Shown here one piece after another: positions 46,113-57,123 of a stretch of DNA of 64,000 nt; the stretch's first letter is position 1, and every line of letters begins with the position of its first letter. The translations under genes and the position numbers were made by a program. The notes beneath the pieces are model-generated. The model saw nothing but the letters and a program-made list of their open reading frames with translations, was not told the origin of the DNA and searched no databases. Origin of the DNA: Ophioderma brevispina (taxonomy: Eukaryota; Echinodermata; Ophiuroidea; Amphilepidida; Ophiodermatidae); NCBI GenBank assembly GCA_023653785.1, contig JAMKCH010005444.1, positions 1 to 64,000 of the forward strand, in the 5' to 3' direction.

Positions 46113-46738
46113 ATACTGTGTACATGTCTCTGGATGACATCCATGATAAAATGCGGTAAAATTAATTAATTAACAGCAATTAAACAATTTGTTTTTAATT
46201 TATTAAATTTAAATTGTTTCCTAAAATAATTAAAAAATGCTGTCACACATGAACGATTTTGAATACAAATTACCTTTGAATTGTCTCATTCTGTGGATTA
46301 CACAAGTTTAACAGGGTTCTTCAATGAAACTTTTCTGGTCCATGGTTTTTTAAGAATAATTTAATTTAAATTAAATTTAAATTAAAAATGGCAGGGAGTC
46401 ATCACAAGTTCTTTTTAAGCTAAAACAAACGGTCAATGCTGTGCAAACTTGCATTCAGTAATGGGTGGGACCACCTTCATTGTCGACAACGTTAATGCAA
46501 ACGACGGCGGCCCGTAAATACATGGGTGTCAGATTGGGGCTCGTTGTTGGGAGAGTGGATCCCATTCCCGTTGAAGGATACGTTGCAACCCCTTGTAGCG
46601 TTGTGTCATTCGTTGACGGAATTTGTCACCAGTGTCTTGGGATGTATGGCTCATTTCATTGTTTTCTAATATTAACAAAGGTTTGTCATGGGATTCCTCA
46701 CATTCAATGCCCAAAAGTCCCCCGGCTGAACATGGTCC
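46113..46738. other. spacer with palindromic A+T DNA
   Basis: 46186-46210 and 46355-46386 contain AATTTAAATTAAATTTAAATT-type self-complementary runs. A 61-codon minus frame at 46529-46714 is not recognised. Confidence 0.4.
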
Positions 46739-47944
46739 TGTGACAGACTCCTGATATTATATTATTTGTCTGTATTATATTATTAGCATCATTTACTTTA
46801 TCATATAATTTATGAGTGAGGAGAACTTGGAAATATGCACTTGCAATGTGGTGTTGTGCCATAAGCATGACTTTCTGATTGACCTAGTTTTAAATGGACT
46901 ATGGGTGAAACATCCTGAATAACATGCCGAAGACGTTCCGCAGTTTATAGAGGAGCAAAGTGTCTTATCGTCTTCATTCTAAGAATTGGATAGAGGTTCT
47001 TTGTTAACTATAGGAAGCAAGATTGCACACCCGTTGATGAACAAAGACTTTTGTGGTAATTGCTATGTCAAACACTTCGAGCACAGGATGTGACTCCTTT
47101 TAACCATGTTTTGTTCAGCGAACGAGAAGGATTGTGCGAACTTTGGACTACCTCCGCGGTGGTTTTTTGTATGCTCATGGGAAAAAAAACAATTTTGTTT
47201 TGCTATGGACAAATTCCCCGTTGCAAATCATTTCTCTTTGCCAGTTATGTCAACGAGATTTCATCGAGTTAGACCTCGCAAACAGAAGGTGGAGAACTTT
47301 CCATAACATTTGCAATATATATAAACTGTTATGTTCTTTGATTAATTCTAGAAAGTTGCTAGAATTGTCAAAGCCTTCTTCAAATTTGGGCCTTGGGAAA
47401 AAACAAGGTTAACAGAAATTCCAGCAGGACCATTGCTACGTACCATGACATTCACCTTTAACTGGCACTGAGTACCCCCTGTATGGACCTATGTTATACC
47501 CCATCAAGCTGCAGGTATACTTCCCAGTGGTTTCTTCTTCCTCCAGTCTACGAGTTTATAAATTAATTGGCCGGTCTAGACTCAAAAGGCGACTTTTGCG
47601 ATTTCGCGCAACTAGTTGAACTGTACCAGCAAGATTGTGTCGACAAGATTTATGTGGATCGTGATTCTACAAGAAGACTGGTGCGCACCCAACAGTGAAC
47701 GTTGAACTTTAGTTTAACCTGAAGACTGGTGTGTGGTTTTAATATTGATTTTAAATAGAAGAAGTATATATAATAATTTTGTGCATTGTTAATTGGGTAT
47801 ATTGCGTGATTTAATTTATGTGTATTAAAATCATTACTTTTGAATTTACTCTTGGTCAGTCCAATCGTCTTCCAATCGTCATTGTGGAATTTTGTTTTTA
47901 TGAACCACGGGAAGGTTGTTTTCTACCTTGAGATCGTCCTAACC
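46739..47944 (+). repeat. LTR1 (5' LTR), without the internal TIR element
   Basis: Starts TGTGACAGACTCC, the same as the other two LTRs, and ends near ATCGTCCTAACC, where LTR3 ends CGTCTCGTAACA. About 1.2 kb. It lacks the roughly 0.94-kb insertion seen in LTR2 and LTR3; the empty site reads GACCTAGTTTTAAATGG at about 46881-46897. Confidence 0.9.
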
Positions 47945-47951
47945 GAAAATT

Positions 47952-47968
47952 TGGGGGCTCGCCGGGAA
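47952..47968 (+). promoter_or_regulatory. primer-binding site, tRNA-Pro type
   Basis: TGGGGGCTCGCCGGGA follows the LTR by 7 bp. It matches the tRNA-Pro primer site TGGGGGCTCGTCCGGGA known from retroviruses except for one missing T. Confidence 0.85.
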
Positions 47969-48090
47969 AAATTCGTAGGAAATTTTTGGTTAGCACAAAT
48001 TTGTTTTTGAAAAATTCATGTTCTTGCTTGTCCAAATTGTGTTGTTTAAATTCCTTTGCAATTGCAATACTATACAGTAACTGAATCACA

Positions 48091-49330
48091 ATGGCATTTA
48101 ATGCTCAAGAGTTTGTGAAGGAAGCCTACTGGGATGTGTGTGACCAATTAAGAAAGTAGATCTTTTTGGCAATTTCAATATAATTGAGGCCTGTGGCAAA
48201 TCAATACATAGGAAACCAAATTTATCTAATCAAGAACTTGATCATCCAAACATGGGTAGGAACGATGAAGTTTTGGGTCATCATTTTTGGAAAATGTAAA
48301 TCCCGTTAGGATGAAAATTTAGCATTGAAAGTGAACAAATGAAAATTCAGGCAATAGAAAAAGAGAGATTAGCAATATAACAAATTCAATCACAAAGGGA
48401 GAGAATAGAGAAAGAAAAGATTCAATCACAAGAAAGAGAACAGTAGAAAAGAAAAAAGATCATCTCAAGAAGAAAAAAATTGAAACTCAAAGATACAAGC
48501 AAAGGTTAGGCAGAAAAGCAATAGATCAAGTGAAACTAAGAAATTAAGTTGCAACCCCAACGAAGAGTGATCTTCTACTGTGTCCTTGTTTTGATGTTGA
48601 AACCCGTCACCTTGGCTTGTACCCAATTATCGGAAGTGTGAAGTTGATAAATATTTCATGCACTTCGAGAAAATAATTGCCAACAAAATAAATGGCCAAA
48701 ACCAAGTTGGACTTTGTTACTTCAGAATGTGCCCGTAGGCAAAGCCAGTGAGGCATACTCTGGCCATGGCTATTGAGGCAAGTGCTGATTATGATCAAAT
48801 TAAACGGTCCATACTGAAAGCCGATGACCTCGTACCTGAGCTATGACAAAATTCAGGGGTCCCCAAACTACCCACACAAACCAGACCATGTAGAAATTTG
48901 GCCCACACTAACGAAACAGTTGTCTCGTCCGTTGGTTAACTGTAAGGAGGGCAAAGAGATTTTAGAGTTTTGAGACAATTTAACTGAATAGAAGGGAATT
49001 TAATCAATGTGTACAGCTGATATCAAGACTCACCCTTGATGAGACTAGTAAAATAGAAACAATAGAGAAAGTCCCACAATCGCAGATGACTATTCACTCA
49101 CACAAAATTATCTATTACCTCGGCCAAGTCAAATTTCACAGAAACTGTGCGAATAATCCATCCCCCTCCCTACTACAGTGTGAACAACAAATCAGATCTA
49201 GTACTCAAACTAGTGAACAATCTGAATCAGTTCAGGGAAGGCCTCTAAGTCTGACCATTCACTACACTTGCACTTTATTGCCAAAAAGAAAGGGCACCTT
49301 GTTTCACAGTGTTTGAAATTCAATGGTAAC
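48091..49330 (+). pseudogene. gag of the LTR element, frameshifted
   Basis: Begins ATGGCATTTAATGC, encoding MAFNAQEFVKEAYWDVCDQL, and stops at codon 23 because of a frameshift. Continued homology in other frames includes a Lys/Glu/Gln-rich coiled-coil-like stretch at 48340-48520 (RERIEKEKIQSQE). Zinc-knuckle remnants follow: QVKFHRNC at about 49125-49150 and a Cys/Lys/His cluster at 49265-49315. Gag would form the particle and bind RNA. The start is chosen because it is the first ATG after the primer site and gives the typical 'F-x-x-x-x-F-V' gag opening. Confidence 0.7.
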
Positions 49331-49465
49331 CTAATGCATGCATAGTAATAGTACCAGAAGACATACCAAAGTAAGGCAAAACAACATGTCAAAACACGTT
49401 GGGAGAAGTGAGTGAAGAATTCAAACCTTTTGTCATAACCAAGGACATGTTTCACGTCACCTCTG

Positions 49466-49770
49466 ATGAAACTAACTAACCCACAACCCTTACTATTATG
49501 CCGTGACACAGGTTGTGCTCAAACTTTAATCTGGAAGATGTCCTACCCCGTTTCAGAAAAATCTTCAACACAGCCTGATGTACTGATTAAAGGGTTGGGA
49601 TGGAGTGTGTTTCAAAAGTGCCACTCCATCAAATTACTTAAATCAGACCTAGTTTCTGGAAAAGTCACTGTAGGGGTTAGGCATAAATTGCCAATCGCCG
49701 TGTGTCCCATCGCTACTGGGAATGATTTATCTGGAGTTAAAGTAATACCAGATCCAATTTGTGTCCACAA
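49466..49770 (+). pseudogene. aspartic protease domain of the LTR element
   Basis: LLLCRDTGCAQTLI contains the catalytic Asp-Thr-Gly (codons at 49505-49513). It is followed by DVLIKGLGWSVFQ, KSDLVSGKVTVGVRHKLPIA and a GNDLSGVKVIPDPI end, which is the 'LGNDL' block of deuterostome gypsy proteases. Length fits a single-domain retropepsin. At least two small frame disruptions are likely. The domain would process gag-pol. After it, the pol frame is interrupted by minisatellite and repeat insertions before integrase resumes near 51.24 kb. Confidence 0.8.
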
Positions 49771-49884
49771 AGCCTTGTGTCAAGAGGAAAATGAAGAGGA
49801 AACAAGGCGAACTTGTATTTATGCGATTCGTAAAATATGTCTCCCGCCGATGTCGCGATCACTAACAGGCGATAAATGCACCTA

Positions 49885-50400
49885 CCCCCTCCCCAACACC
49901 CCACCCCCTCCCCAACACCCCACCCCCTCCCCAACACCCCACCCCCTCCCCAACACCCCACCCCCTCCCCAACACCCCACCCCCTCCCCAACACCCCACC
50001 CCCTCCCCAACACCCCACCCCCTCCCCAACACCCCACCCCCTCCCCAACACCCCACCCCATCCCCTCGCTTAACACCCCTCAACACCCCAAATCCGCAAC
50101 ACCCCACCCCACCCCGTAACACGCTTCCCCCACCCCGTAACACGCGTCCCCTAGCTCAACAATACCCAGCAAATCCCACTCTCCAACACCCTCCCTAACA
50201 CCAACACCCTCCCTAACACTAACACCCCTCCCAACACCTTCACCCCTCCCCAGCCACCTCGCAACACCCTCCCTAACACCATGCAACACCCCACCCCCTC
50301 CCCAACACACTGCAACACACACCCCCTCGCCAAAACCCTGCCACCCCCACCCCCTCCCCAACACCCCACCCCCTCCCCAACACCCCGCAATACACACACC
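49885..50400. repeat. 19-bp C-rich minisatellite, strong G-quadruplex potential on the minus strand
   Basis: Unit AACACCCCACCCCCTCCCC repeats about nine times almost perfectly (49895-50065), then degenerates to 50400. The minus strand has runs of four and five G separated by 1-4 bases. Because 19 is not a multiple of 3, all frames cycle and stay open, so the long Pro/Thr/His or Gly/Val frames here are artefacts of the repeat. Confidence 0.95.
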
Positions 50401-50404
50401 CTCC

Positions 50405-51205
50405 CCTTAGGATAGTAGTCTCATGTAGCGAAGGAATTTGCCTATCTGAGTACGTTTCAGAGATTACACATTAGCATATTAATTAGATCATTGCATACCC
50501 AAGCCGCAAATCACTCCCCAACACCCCACCCCCTCACCTATGGCATAGTAGTCTCATGCGAGCGAAGGGGATTTGCCTATCCCAAACCGACCGTTTCAGA
50601 GATATAGCAATACGCATTATTTAATTAGCCTCATTTGCATACCTAAGCCGCATATACACATACTTTCAATTGACAAAAAAAGAAAAAAAAGATGTGGCCC
50701 CCATGATAGCCTTTCATGCAGCGCAGGAATTTTGAGTCTCCAATGTACCCAGGGTCAAAAATATGCCAATTACGCTGATTTTCTGCATATCTAATTACTC
50801 TTTGCATAATCAATTGGCACCAAAATATGCCCAAAATCTTATCAGGTCGAGGAAACTCTTCAGCCCGCTTCCTTCCACTCAAGGTACATCATTATACGCT
50901 TACAGAACTCCAGGAAAAACTTGTACACAGGCCTTGCAAGGATAATTTTCATAATTATGCAAATGAGACACTTAAATTTGCATATTTACGCCCAAAATCT
51001 AATCAGGTCGAGGAACCGTCACCGCTTCTTTTCAACCAAGTTACACCATTGTTTGCCCCTACCGGAACTCCAGAGATAAATTCATATACCACATGGGTGT
51101 TAACTTTTTATCACCGACGAACGGAACGAACGGACGGACGGACAGACCGACGCTGCCTCATTTTTTAGTCCCCGTTCCAACTCGTCGGCGGGGACAATAA
51201 TCTTT
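50405..51205. repeat. inserted repeat with internal tandem units between protease and integrase
   Basis: Two related segments, 50407-50513 and 50539-50656, share ATAGTAGTCTCATG, GAAGG-ATTTGCCTAT and CATACC-AAGCCGC. They are separated by one minisatellite unit (50514-50537). A second pair shares CCCAAAATCT-ATCAGGTCGAGGAA (50829 and 50992). The end has ACGAACGG, a GGAC/GGACGG run, and GTCCCCG...CGGGGAC. The pattern matches a widespread invertebrate repeat; it is not part of the retroelement's coding plan. Confidence 0.75.
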
Positions 51206-51235
51206 TCCCTGCCTGTGCCGTTACAAGGGCTAATG

Positions 51236-52460
51236 AGTAAACATAATATCACAAGATGAGATTAGTGATGTAGTTCAAACTACAGACAAACAAAACCACC
51301 AAAAGAAACCAAAAGAAAAGAATTGCAATCTTTCTAGATTGGATGATACATGTTTCTCAAGTCTTGATGACAGTTCAGTATTAGTGGAAGTTAGAGATTG
51401 TAATTCTGAACCCGATCACACAAAACAACCAAGTGTCGAGGAGCCAAAGAAAAGAGTCCAAAACTCATGAATTTATTGAAAGGTCATTGGCCCAAACGGA
51501 GCTCAAAAAAAGTTCCTGTGTGCTTGTTCGAAGAAAATGGGCATTTGATAGGAAAATATAGACTCCAGGATGTTTCGGCTTCTTGAGATGGGACGGGAGA
51601 GTTTTACATCAAATAGTTGTACCTCAAATTTAACAGAAAGAGGTAAATCAGTCTTGCACATGATAACCAATGGCTGGACACTTGGGGATTAGTAGACCAT
51701 GATTTAGATCTTAAATCCTTTTGGTGGCCCACACTCAGGAACGTGGTAACTGAATATTGCAAATCATGTCATACATGTCAGGTAGTAGGCAAGCCAAATC
51801 AAGAAATCCCACCAGCTCCACTGAAACCAATCCAGCATTCTGAGGAGCGATCTCAGCAGAATTATAATTGATTGGTAGGCCCTTTGCCCAAAACAAAGTC
51901 AGAGAAAACCCAATAATTTGTGACTATAATGTGTGCATCAACCCGCTTTCCAGAAGCGATTCCACTGAGAAAATATCAAAGCACACGCACAATTGTGAAA
52001 GCACTCACTAAGTTCTTTACACTAGTTGGCCTACCCAAGTCAATCAACAGATAAGGTTCTATTTCATGTCGGACTATTTCAGAGTATGCATTGAATTAGG
52101 GTTTCAAAGTAACAAATCTTCGCATATCATGCCGGTCCCCGGGGCACTAGAAAGGTTTCACCAAACCCTCGAGAATATGATGAAAACCTTTGTTCAGCAA
52201 TATCAAAAGATTGGTGAGGGAGAGTACATCTTCATATGGTTGCTGCTAGGGAAGCGGTGCAAGAATCACTAGGGTTCAGCCCGTTTGAATTAGTGTTGGA
52301 CATCAAGTCCGAGGACCGTTACACTTCTCAAGAAAAAATGGTTAACAAACTGACAGTGAATTGAAACCCTTGATATGGATTGGATTTAAGCAAGGCTGAC
52401 AAGGCTGGGAAAGTGCTAGGGACAATTGGAATGAAACGGACCGCCAGGCCAAAAATGAAA
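51236..52460 (+). pseudogene. integrase of the LTR element
   Basis: The zinc-binding end includes YCKSCHTCQVVGKPNQEIPP (about 51755-51815), the C-C half of the HHCC domain. The core follows in shifting frames: IIID near 51864 at the first catalytic position, TRFPEAIPL (about 51940-51965), and a region around 52040-52075 for the second Asp. Then GALERFHQTLENMMKTF (52144-52195) contains the third catalytic Glu in the 'GxxERFHQTL' box, and QESLGFSPFELV lies at 52262-52297. Integrase inserts the DNA copy into the host chromosome. It comes before RT, which is unusual for gypsy elements. Multiple frameshifts. Confidence 0.85.
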
Positions 52461-53000
52461 CAGTGGTATGATAAACCGGTGGGATTTGAAAAGGGGGCTT
52501 AAAGTTTCCCCCGGTCCGATATTATTCCACTTCTTGGGACATTCATTGAGAGCTAGATACAGTGGTCCGTATGAGTTGAAATCCAAGTCAGAATGACGTA
52601 AACCTAGTTCAAAACGCCAAGTAGGCGAAAACAAAGACAATTATGTCACATTAATATGGCTGAAAAAGTATGTTGACAGGGGTGAAACCAGCACTTCAAA
52701 TCTGTTTGCCATGACAATTTCAGACCAAGGGAATCATGGGAAAACAAAAAAAAAGGAAGTAATGAACTGATATTTCAGGAAAAGGAAAAACCACAAAACA
52801 GGTTGATGGACATGCTACTGGTTGTCACCTTAAAACTACCAAATTCTGATGATGATCACAATTTGGAATGGAGAACAAAAATAGGTCCCTGGACAAGTCC
52901 GTCAAAACAGGGGGTGAACTTACAAATGTTGATGACAAGTTGGTCATTTGTTCTCAGATGTTCCTACCAAAACAATTGTTGGGGGCTGCATAATGACCAT
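52461..53000 (+). pseudogene. pol linker between integrase and reverse transcriptase
   Basis: 52416-52480 has RPKMKQWYDK, the integrase C-terminal end. 52900-53000 has FVLRCSYQNN, aligning with the usual 'F-x-D-V-P' lead-in to RT. Frame-disrupted, with no separate function seen. Confidence 0.6.
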
Positions 53001-53600
53001 TGATGTGGGTGATGCTACTCTATCAAACAACACCAATAGAGGTTGAACCTGAAACAAAGGCCAAAATCTTGAAGAAGAGGTAAGAGATATGTTACGGAAC
53101 AATATAATTGAACCCAGCCAAGCGATTGTCGTTACCGTGTTTTGGTACCAAAACTGATGGAGTCATATCGGGTGTGCCAAGATTTCGGGCTACAAATCTA
53201 AAATCCAGGACAGATTCGTACCAGATACAAGAATTGATGATTGTATTGATAAGATTGGAAATGACCAAATTTGGTAGCAAGTTTGATTATTTAAAGGGAT
53301 CATGGAAGTTCACTGACAGAAAAGAGCAAAGAAATTCCAGGGCGTTTGTAACACCAGTGGATGACCAGTAACAAGGTGATGCCACCTTTGGCTTGAAAAA
53401 AAATGACCCGCTACGTTCCAAAGATTGGTAAACAGGGTAATTGCTGAGGTAGATGATTGTGTTGAATTGGCGTATACAGATTGAGTGCGGTATGTTTACT
53501 CTGCGACATGGGAAAGGACCACATGAAACAACATGCACAAATGTTTGAACAATTGTCAAGCCAATTAACTGTCAATACAAGAGTGATTTGCTGTGCACAC
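53001..53600 (+). pseudogene. reverse transcriptase of the LTR element
   Basis: RT motifs: RFRATNLKSRTDSY (53180-53222), KFGSKFDYLKGSW (53271-53310, with the catalytic Asp of 'FDLxxGY'), and SRAFVTPV (53337-53360). The usual 'MPFGLKNAP' block is frame-split near 53380-53405. A degraded catalytic box with VDDCV and YTD lies at 53450-53485 in place of YIDD, and HMKQ follows in another frame at 53520. The gene would copy element RNA into DNA. It lies after integrase. Single-base indels break it at least five times. Confidence 0.85.
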
Positions 53601-54330
53601 AGTACATATCTAGCCACATGTGGGTCAAGGACAGGTCAAGCCAATCAAAGCCAATAGTAGAGGCAACAATAGACAAGTTTCCATCACCTACCACAGGAAA
53701 GAACTGTGAGAGTCTGGGGTTATGGCCAGGATATATAGGAAATTACTGTCCAAACTTTCTGTTATTGCGATCCAAGACCAGGCATGCTTAAAAAGAATAC
53801 CAATTTGTTTGGTCTGATGCATGCCAAGAGCATTTGACAAAAATTAAGGCCATACTTAGGAGCTCACCAGTTCTGCGCACCTGATTTCAGGACTCAGTTC
53901 AAAATTGATGGTAGTGCTTGAGTGAGGTGGGATGTGCGTTTGGCAGTGCTCGACACAAGAGGGCGAAGACCAAGGTGAGCATCCCATTTGACTTACTTTT
54001 CGAGAAAGTTCAATAAGCATCAGCAAAATTACTCAAACCATTGAAAAGGATGTGCTTAGCCTTGCGCTAGCGTTACAACACTTTGAGGGTACTTGGCTCA
54101 CCTAAACCACCCAATACCTGGTAGTATGAACCACAATCCACCAACTTTTTCTCCACAAAATGGGAAACAAAGACTCAGGAGACTGCTAAGATGGAGTTAA
54201 CCAGGCAAGGTACAACTTGGAAATCAAGCATATTAAAGGCAAGGACAATGTAATGGCCGATGCCCTTTTCAAGAGTCAGCTAAATGCGAACTCACACAAG
54301 CTACATATGGTAGTAAGCCCAAAGTACGAC
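53601..54330 (+). pseudogene. RT connection and RNase H of the LTR element, copy 1
   Basis: Covers the RT thumb (IDKFPSPTT at 53668-53695), a 'SPVL..APDF' block (53860-53890), a GCAVLA-type RNase H entry (about 53930-53960), and an end reading MADALF in shifted frame near 54253. Collinear with 56345-57095, which is less disrupted. Confidence 0.8.
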
Positions 54331-54362
54331 TGAAGAAAGTTTCATGTACTCCAACTTTCTTT

Positions 54363-54377
54363 CTTTTACGGGGGAGG
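54363..54377 (+). promoter_or_regulatory. polypurine tract before LTR2
   Basis: TTTTACGGGGGAGG directly before TGTGACCAGACTC; the equivalent before LTR3 is TTTAAGGGGAG. Confidence 0.7.
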
Positions 54378-56335
54378 TGTGACCAGACTCTGAATATTAT
54401 ATATTTTTCGTATTATATTAATTAAATCATGTTAAATTCTTCATATAAAATTTCTGAGTGAGGAGAGAGACTGAGGAAAATATGCAAACTTGGCAATGTG
54501 TTGTGCAATACGCATGAATATTGATTGACCTATACTCGATTCGCGCTGATATAGGAGCTGGGGAAAGTTTTGGGTCATATTCAATTAGGTGAAATGGGAA
54601 GAAGCGTTTTTCTAATGATCTAAGAAGTCGCCGCTGCTCTAACAATAAATGACTTGAAAGGAACAAGGACAAGTATAAAACTTAATTTTGTGTTACTGTA
54701 CGTTTCTGAATTGAGCTTTGTACAGTTTTAATACAATCGATTATAAATCATAACACACTTCACTGTAGAATAAAACGGGTTTTGTTTAGAATTACACACT
54801 TTTTGTGGTCACTGCGAAAAACGTTATGTTTAAACATTGTTTAAGAATCGGGAAATTAGAATTAAGAAATTAAACATATTTAGAATTAAACAGAGTAAGC
54901 TGGAACAATTAATCATTCGTACTGAGCACTCTAAACGTGTATGTTGATACTATTGGTCCTGCTACATGTTCCTAAATATACTACTGACAAAGTAATCTTT
55001 AGACTAAAGGAGTTTTAATTTAGGCGACTTTGATTACAAAGCTGTGGTTGCATTAATGTGTTTAGGCCAAGGTTTCATTCCAAATATTTTTATCCATCAT
55101 GCTTCAACTATTCGTTGGACCATCTGTGAGGGGGTTATTGATGCATATGTATTAGTGTGATTAGTTTAGGTCAAGTATGAAAGCTTGATGAGGCCCCCTT
55201 AATCACTGTGGGACAGCTCAAGATCATTGTTACCATATTCAGGCTTCAATAGCGCACCTGGCCCATACAGTCGTATTTCAACATTTTTAACATTTTTAAT
55301 TTTTTACTCTTTTTCTTATTTTTTGACCACTGCACATCGTATTGACCGTTAGAGCACGCAGTATAAGAACGCAACGGATTAGGAGTGCTGCAAAGTTATT
55401 TGCTTGTGCGCCCCTCACAAACACCTCTCACCCGTAAAAGTACAAGGTTGTCCCTATATCAGCGCGAATCGAGTATCGTTCTAAATGGCTAGTGTGGAAA
55501 ACATTCTGAGAACATGTCAGAAGGGGAGTCCGCAGTTATAGAGCGACAATTGTGGTATTATCATCTTCATTCAAGATTGATAGAGAGGTTCTTTGTAACC
55601 TAAGCAAGATGCACACCGGTTGATGAACAATGACTTGTTGTAATTGCTATGTCAAAACCAAAGAGGTTCGATATTAGATGGAGGGAAAAACGCTACGTCT
55701 CTAGAAATTCTCGTCTCGCTGTTTTGCGGACCACAAAGAAAAACATAGGAGTACAACAATAGAAAGACAAATGGAGTGACTCCGCTCTCCAAAATGTGGG
55801 TGTGCCGCTTTGCATATACAATAATCGGTAGTGGACAAATTGATGTATGTGTTAGAGGGGCCAGGTTTTGTAAATAATAGTGTACCTGGATTCATTGTGC
55901 TCAGATACTCATCGTTAGGGCTAGGGCCGCGTAGGTGAAAAGATTGCAGTCATTGAGGCGGTTTATTAAATCAAGCAGACTGACGTGTCATTCATTCGTT
56001 GTGTGGGCCATGGGTACGACAAATTTAACCACCAATAGCACCACAACATCCAACAACGATATTTTGGCCGCTTGTGTATCGACATTGACATTAGGGGGGA
56101 TACAAGCACCAAAACTAATAATTAATATTCCGTGCAATATTCAAAATGTCAGCCGCCCAGACCGGACGACTGGTTTTGAATGGGCCTTCACCCCCTTGGT
56201 CAAAACCCTGCGAGACAGGATTGGACTTCCTTTTAAAATGTTTCGCGAACGAGAAGGTTGCGAAATTTGGACCTTTGCCTCGCGTGTTGTTGAATTCATG
56301 GGAAATGTTGCTGGACAAAACAATTCTGTTTGAAG
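54378..56335 (+). repeat. LTR2, truncated at a duplication junction, with internal TIR element
   Basis: Starts TGTGACCAGACTC and follows LTR3 base for base with indels to about 56335. There the LTR sequence ends in ACAATTCTGTTTG and coding DNA of the RT region begins. The last roughly 680 bp of the LTR are missing. Confidence 0.9.
54532..55476. mobile_element. 0.94-kb TIR element inserted in LTR2
   Basis: Perfect 24-bp terminal inverted repeats ATACTCGATTCGCGCTGATATAGG (54532-54555; inverse at 55453-55476). Comparison with LTR1 shows the empty site GACCTAGTTTT. If the ends are read as TACTCG...CGAGTA, TA at the site is consistent with a TA-targeting element. No open frame codes for a transposase, so it is non-autonomous. 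Confidence 0.9.
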
Positions 56336-57109
56336 GGTCATTTCTTGCTGTGTCTCCACAGTCACATATCTAGGCCACATTGTGGGTCAGGACAGGTCAT
56401 CCATCCAATCCAAAGTAGAATGTCAATAACAAATTTTTCTCACACCTACCAACAGTAAAGGACTGAGAGATTTCTGGTGGTATGCCAGGATATTATAGGA
56501 AATACTCTCCTAACTTGTTCTGTTATTGCGCATCCAATGACCAGCCTGCTCAAAAGAATACCAAATTTGTTTGGTCTGATGCATGCAAAGAAGGCATTTG
56601 GACAAATTAAGGCCATACTTATGAGCTCACCAGTTCTGACAGCACCTGATTTTCAGACTCAGTTCAAATTGATGGTATATGCTAGTGATGTGGGATGTGG
56701 TGCAGTGCTCGCACAAGAGGGCGAAGACAAGGTTGAGCATCCAATTGCTACTTTCGAGAAAGTTCAATAAGCATCAGCAAAATTACTCACCATTGAAAAG
56801 GAGTGCTTAGCCTTGCTGCTACGTTGAAACCCTTTGAGGTGTATTTGAGCTCACCTAAACACCCAATACCTGTGTATACTGACCACAATCACTCACTTTT
56901 CCTCCCAAATGAGGAAACAGAATCAGAGACTGCTCGATGGAGTTTTAACCATGGCAAGGTGTACAACTGGACATCAAGCTCATTAAAGGCAAGGACAATG
57001 TACTTGGCCGATTCCCTTTCAAGAGTCCGCTTAAATGCGAACTCTCACACTACATATTTAGTATCCAAGTCCATGACTGAATAAGGTTTTTCCATTGTAC
57101 CCACTTTCT
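56336..57109 (+). pseudogene. RT end and RNase H of the LTR element, duplicated copy 2
   Basis: Begins inside the RT thumb (TYLGH-like at about 56363-56378). It reads HPMTSLLKR and QIKAILMSSPVLTAPDFQTQ (56531-56660), then LMVYASDVGCGAVLAQEGED (56670-56730), with the first RNase H Asp in the ASD box, a second acidic site in VYTDHN (56872-56890), and a LADSLSR end (57002-57022). Only two or three frame breaks occur, so this copy is better preserved than copy 1. A polypurine tract and LTR3 follow at once. Confidence 0.9.
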
Positions 57110-57123
57110 TTCTTTAAGGGGAG
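57110..57123 (+). promoter_or_regulatory. polypurine tract before LTR3
   Basis: CTTTAAGGGGAG immediately 5' of TGTGACAGACTCC; the site for plus-strand DNA priming. Confidence 0.8.

Noticed and set aside
49466..50119. 217-codon frame ending in a Pro/Thr/His repeat, looks like a proline-rich protein
   Set aside because: Its first 100 codons are the retroelement protease. The rest is a 19-bp satellite that stays open in every frame.
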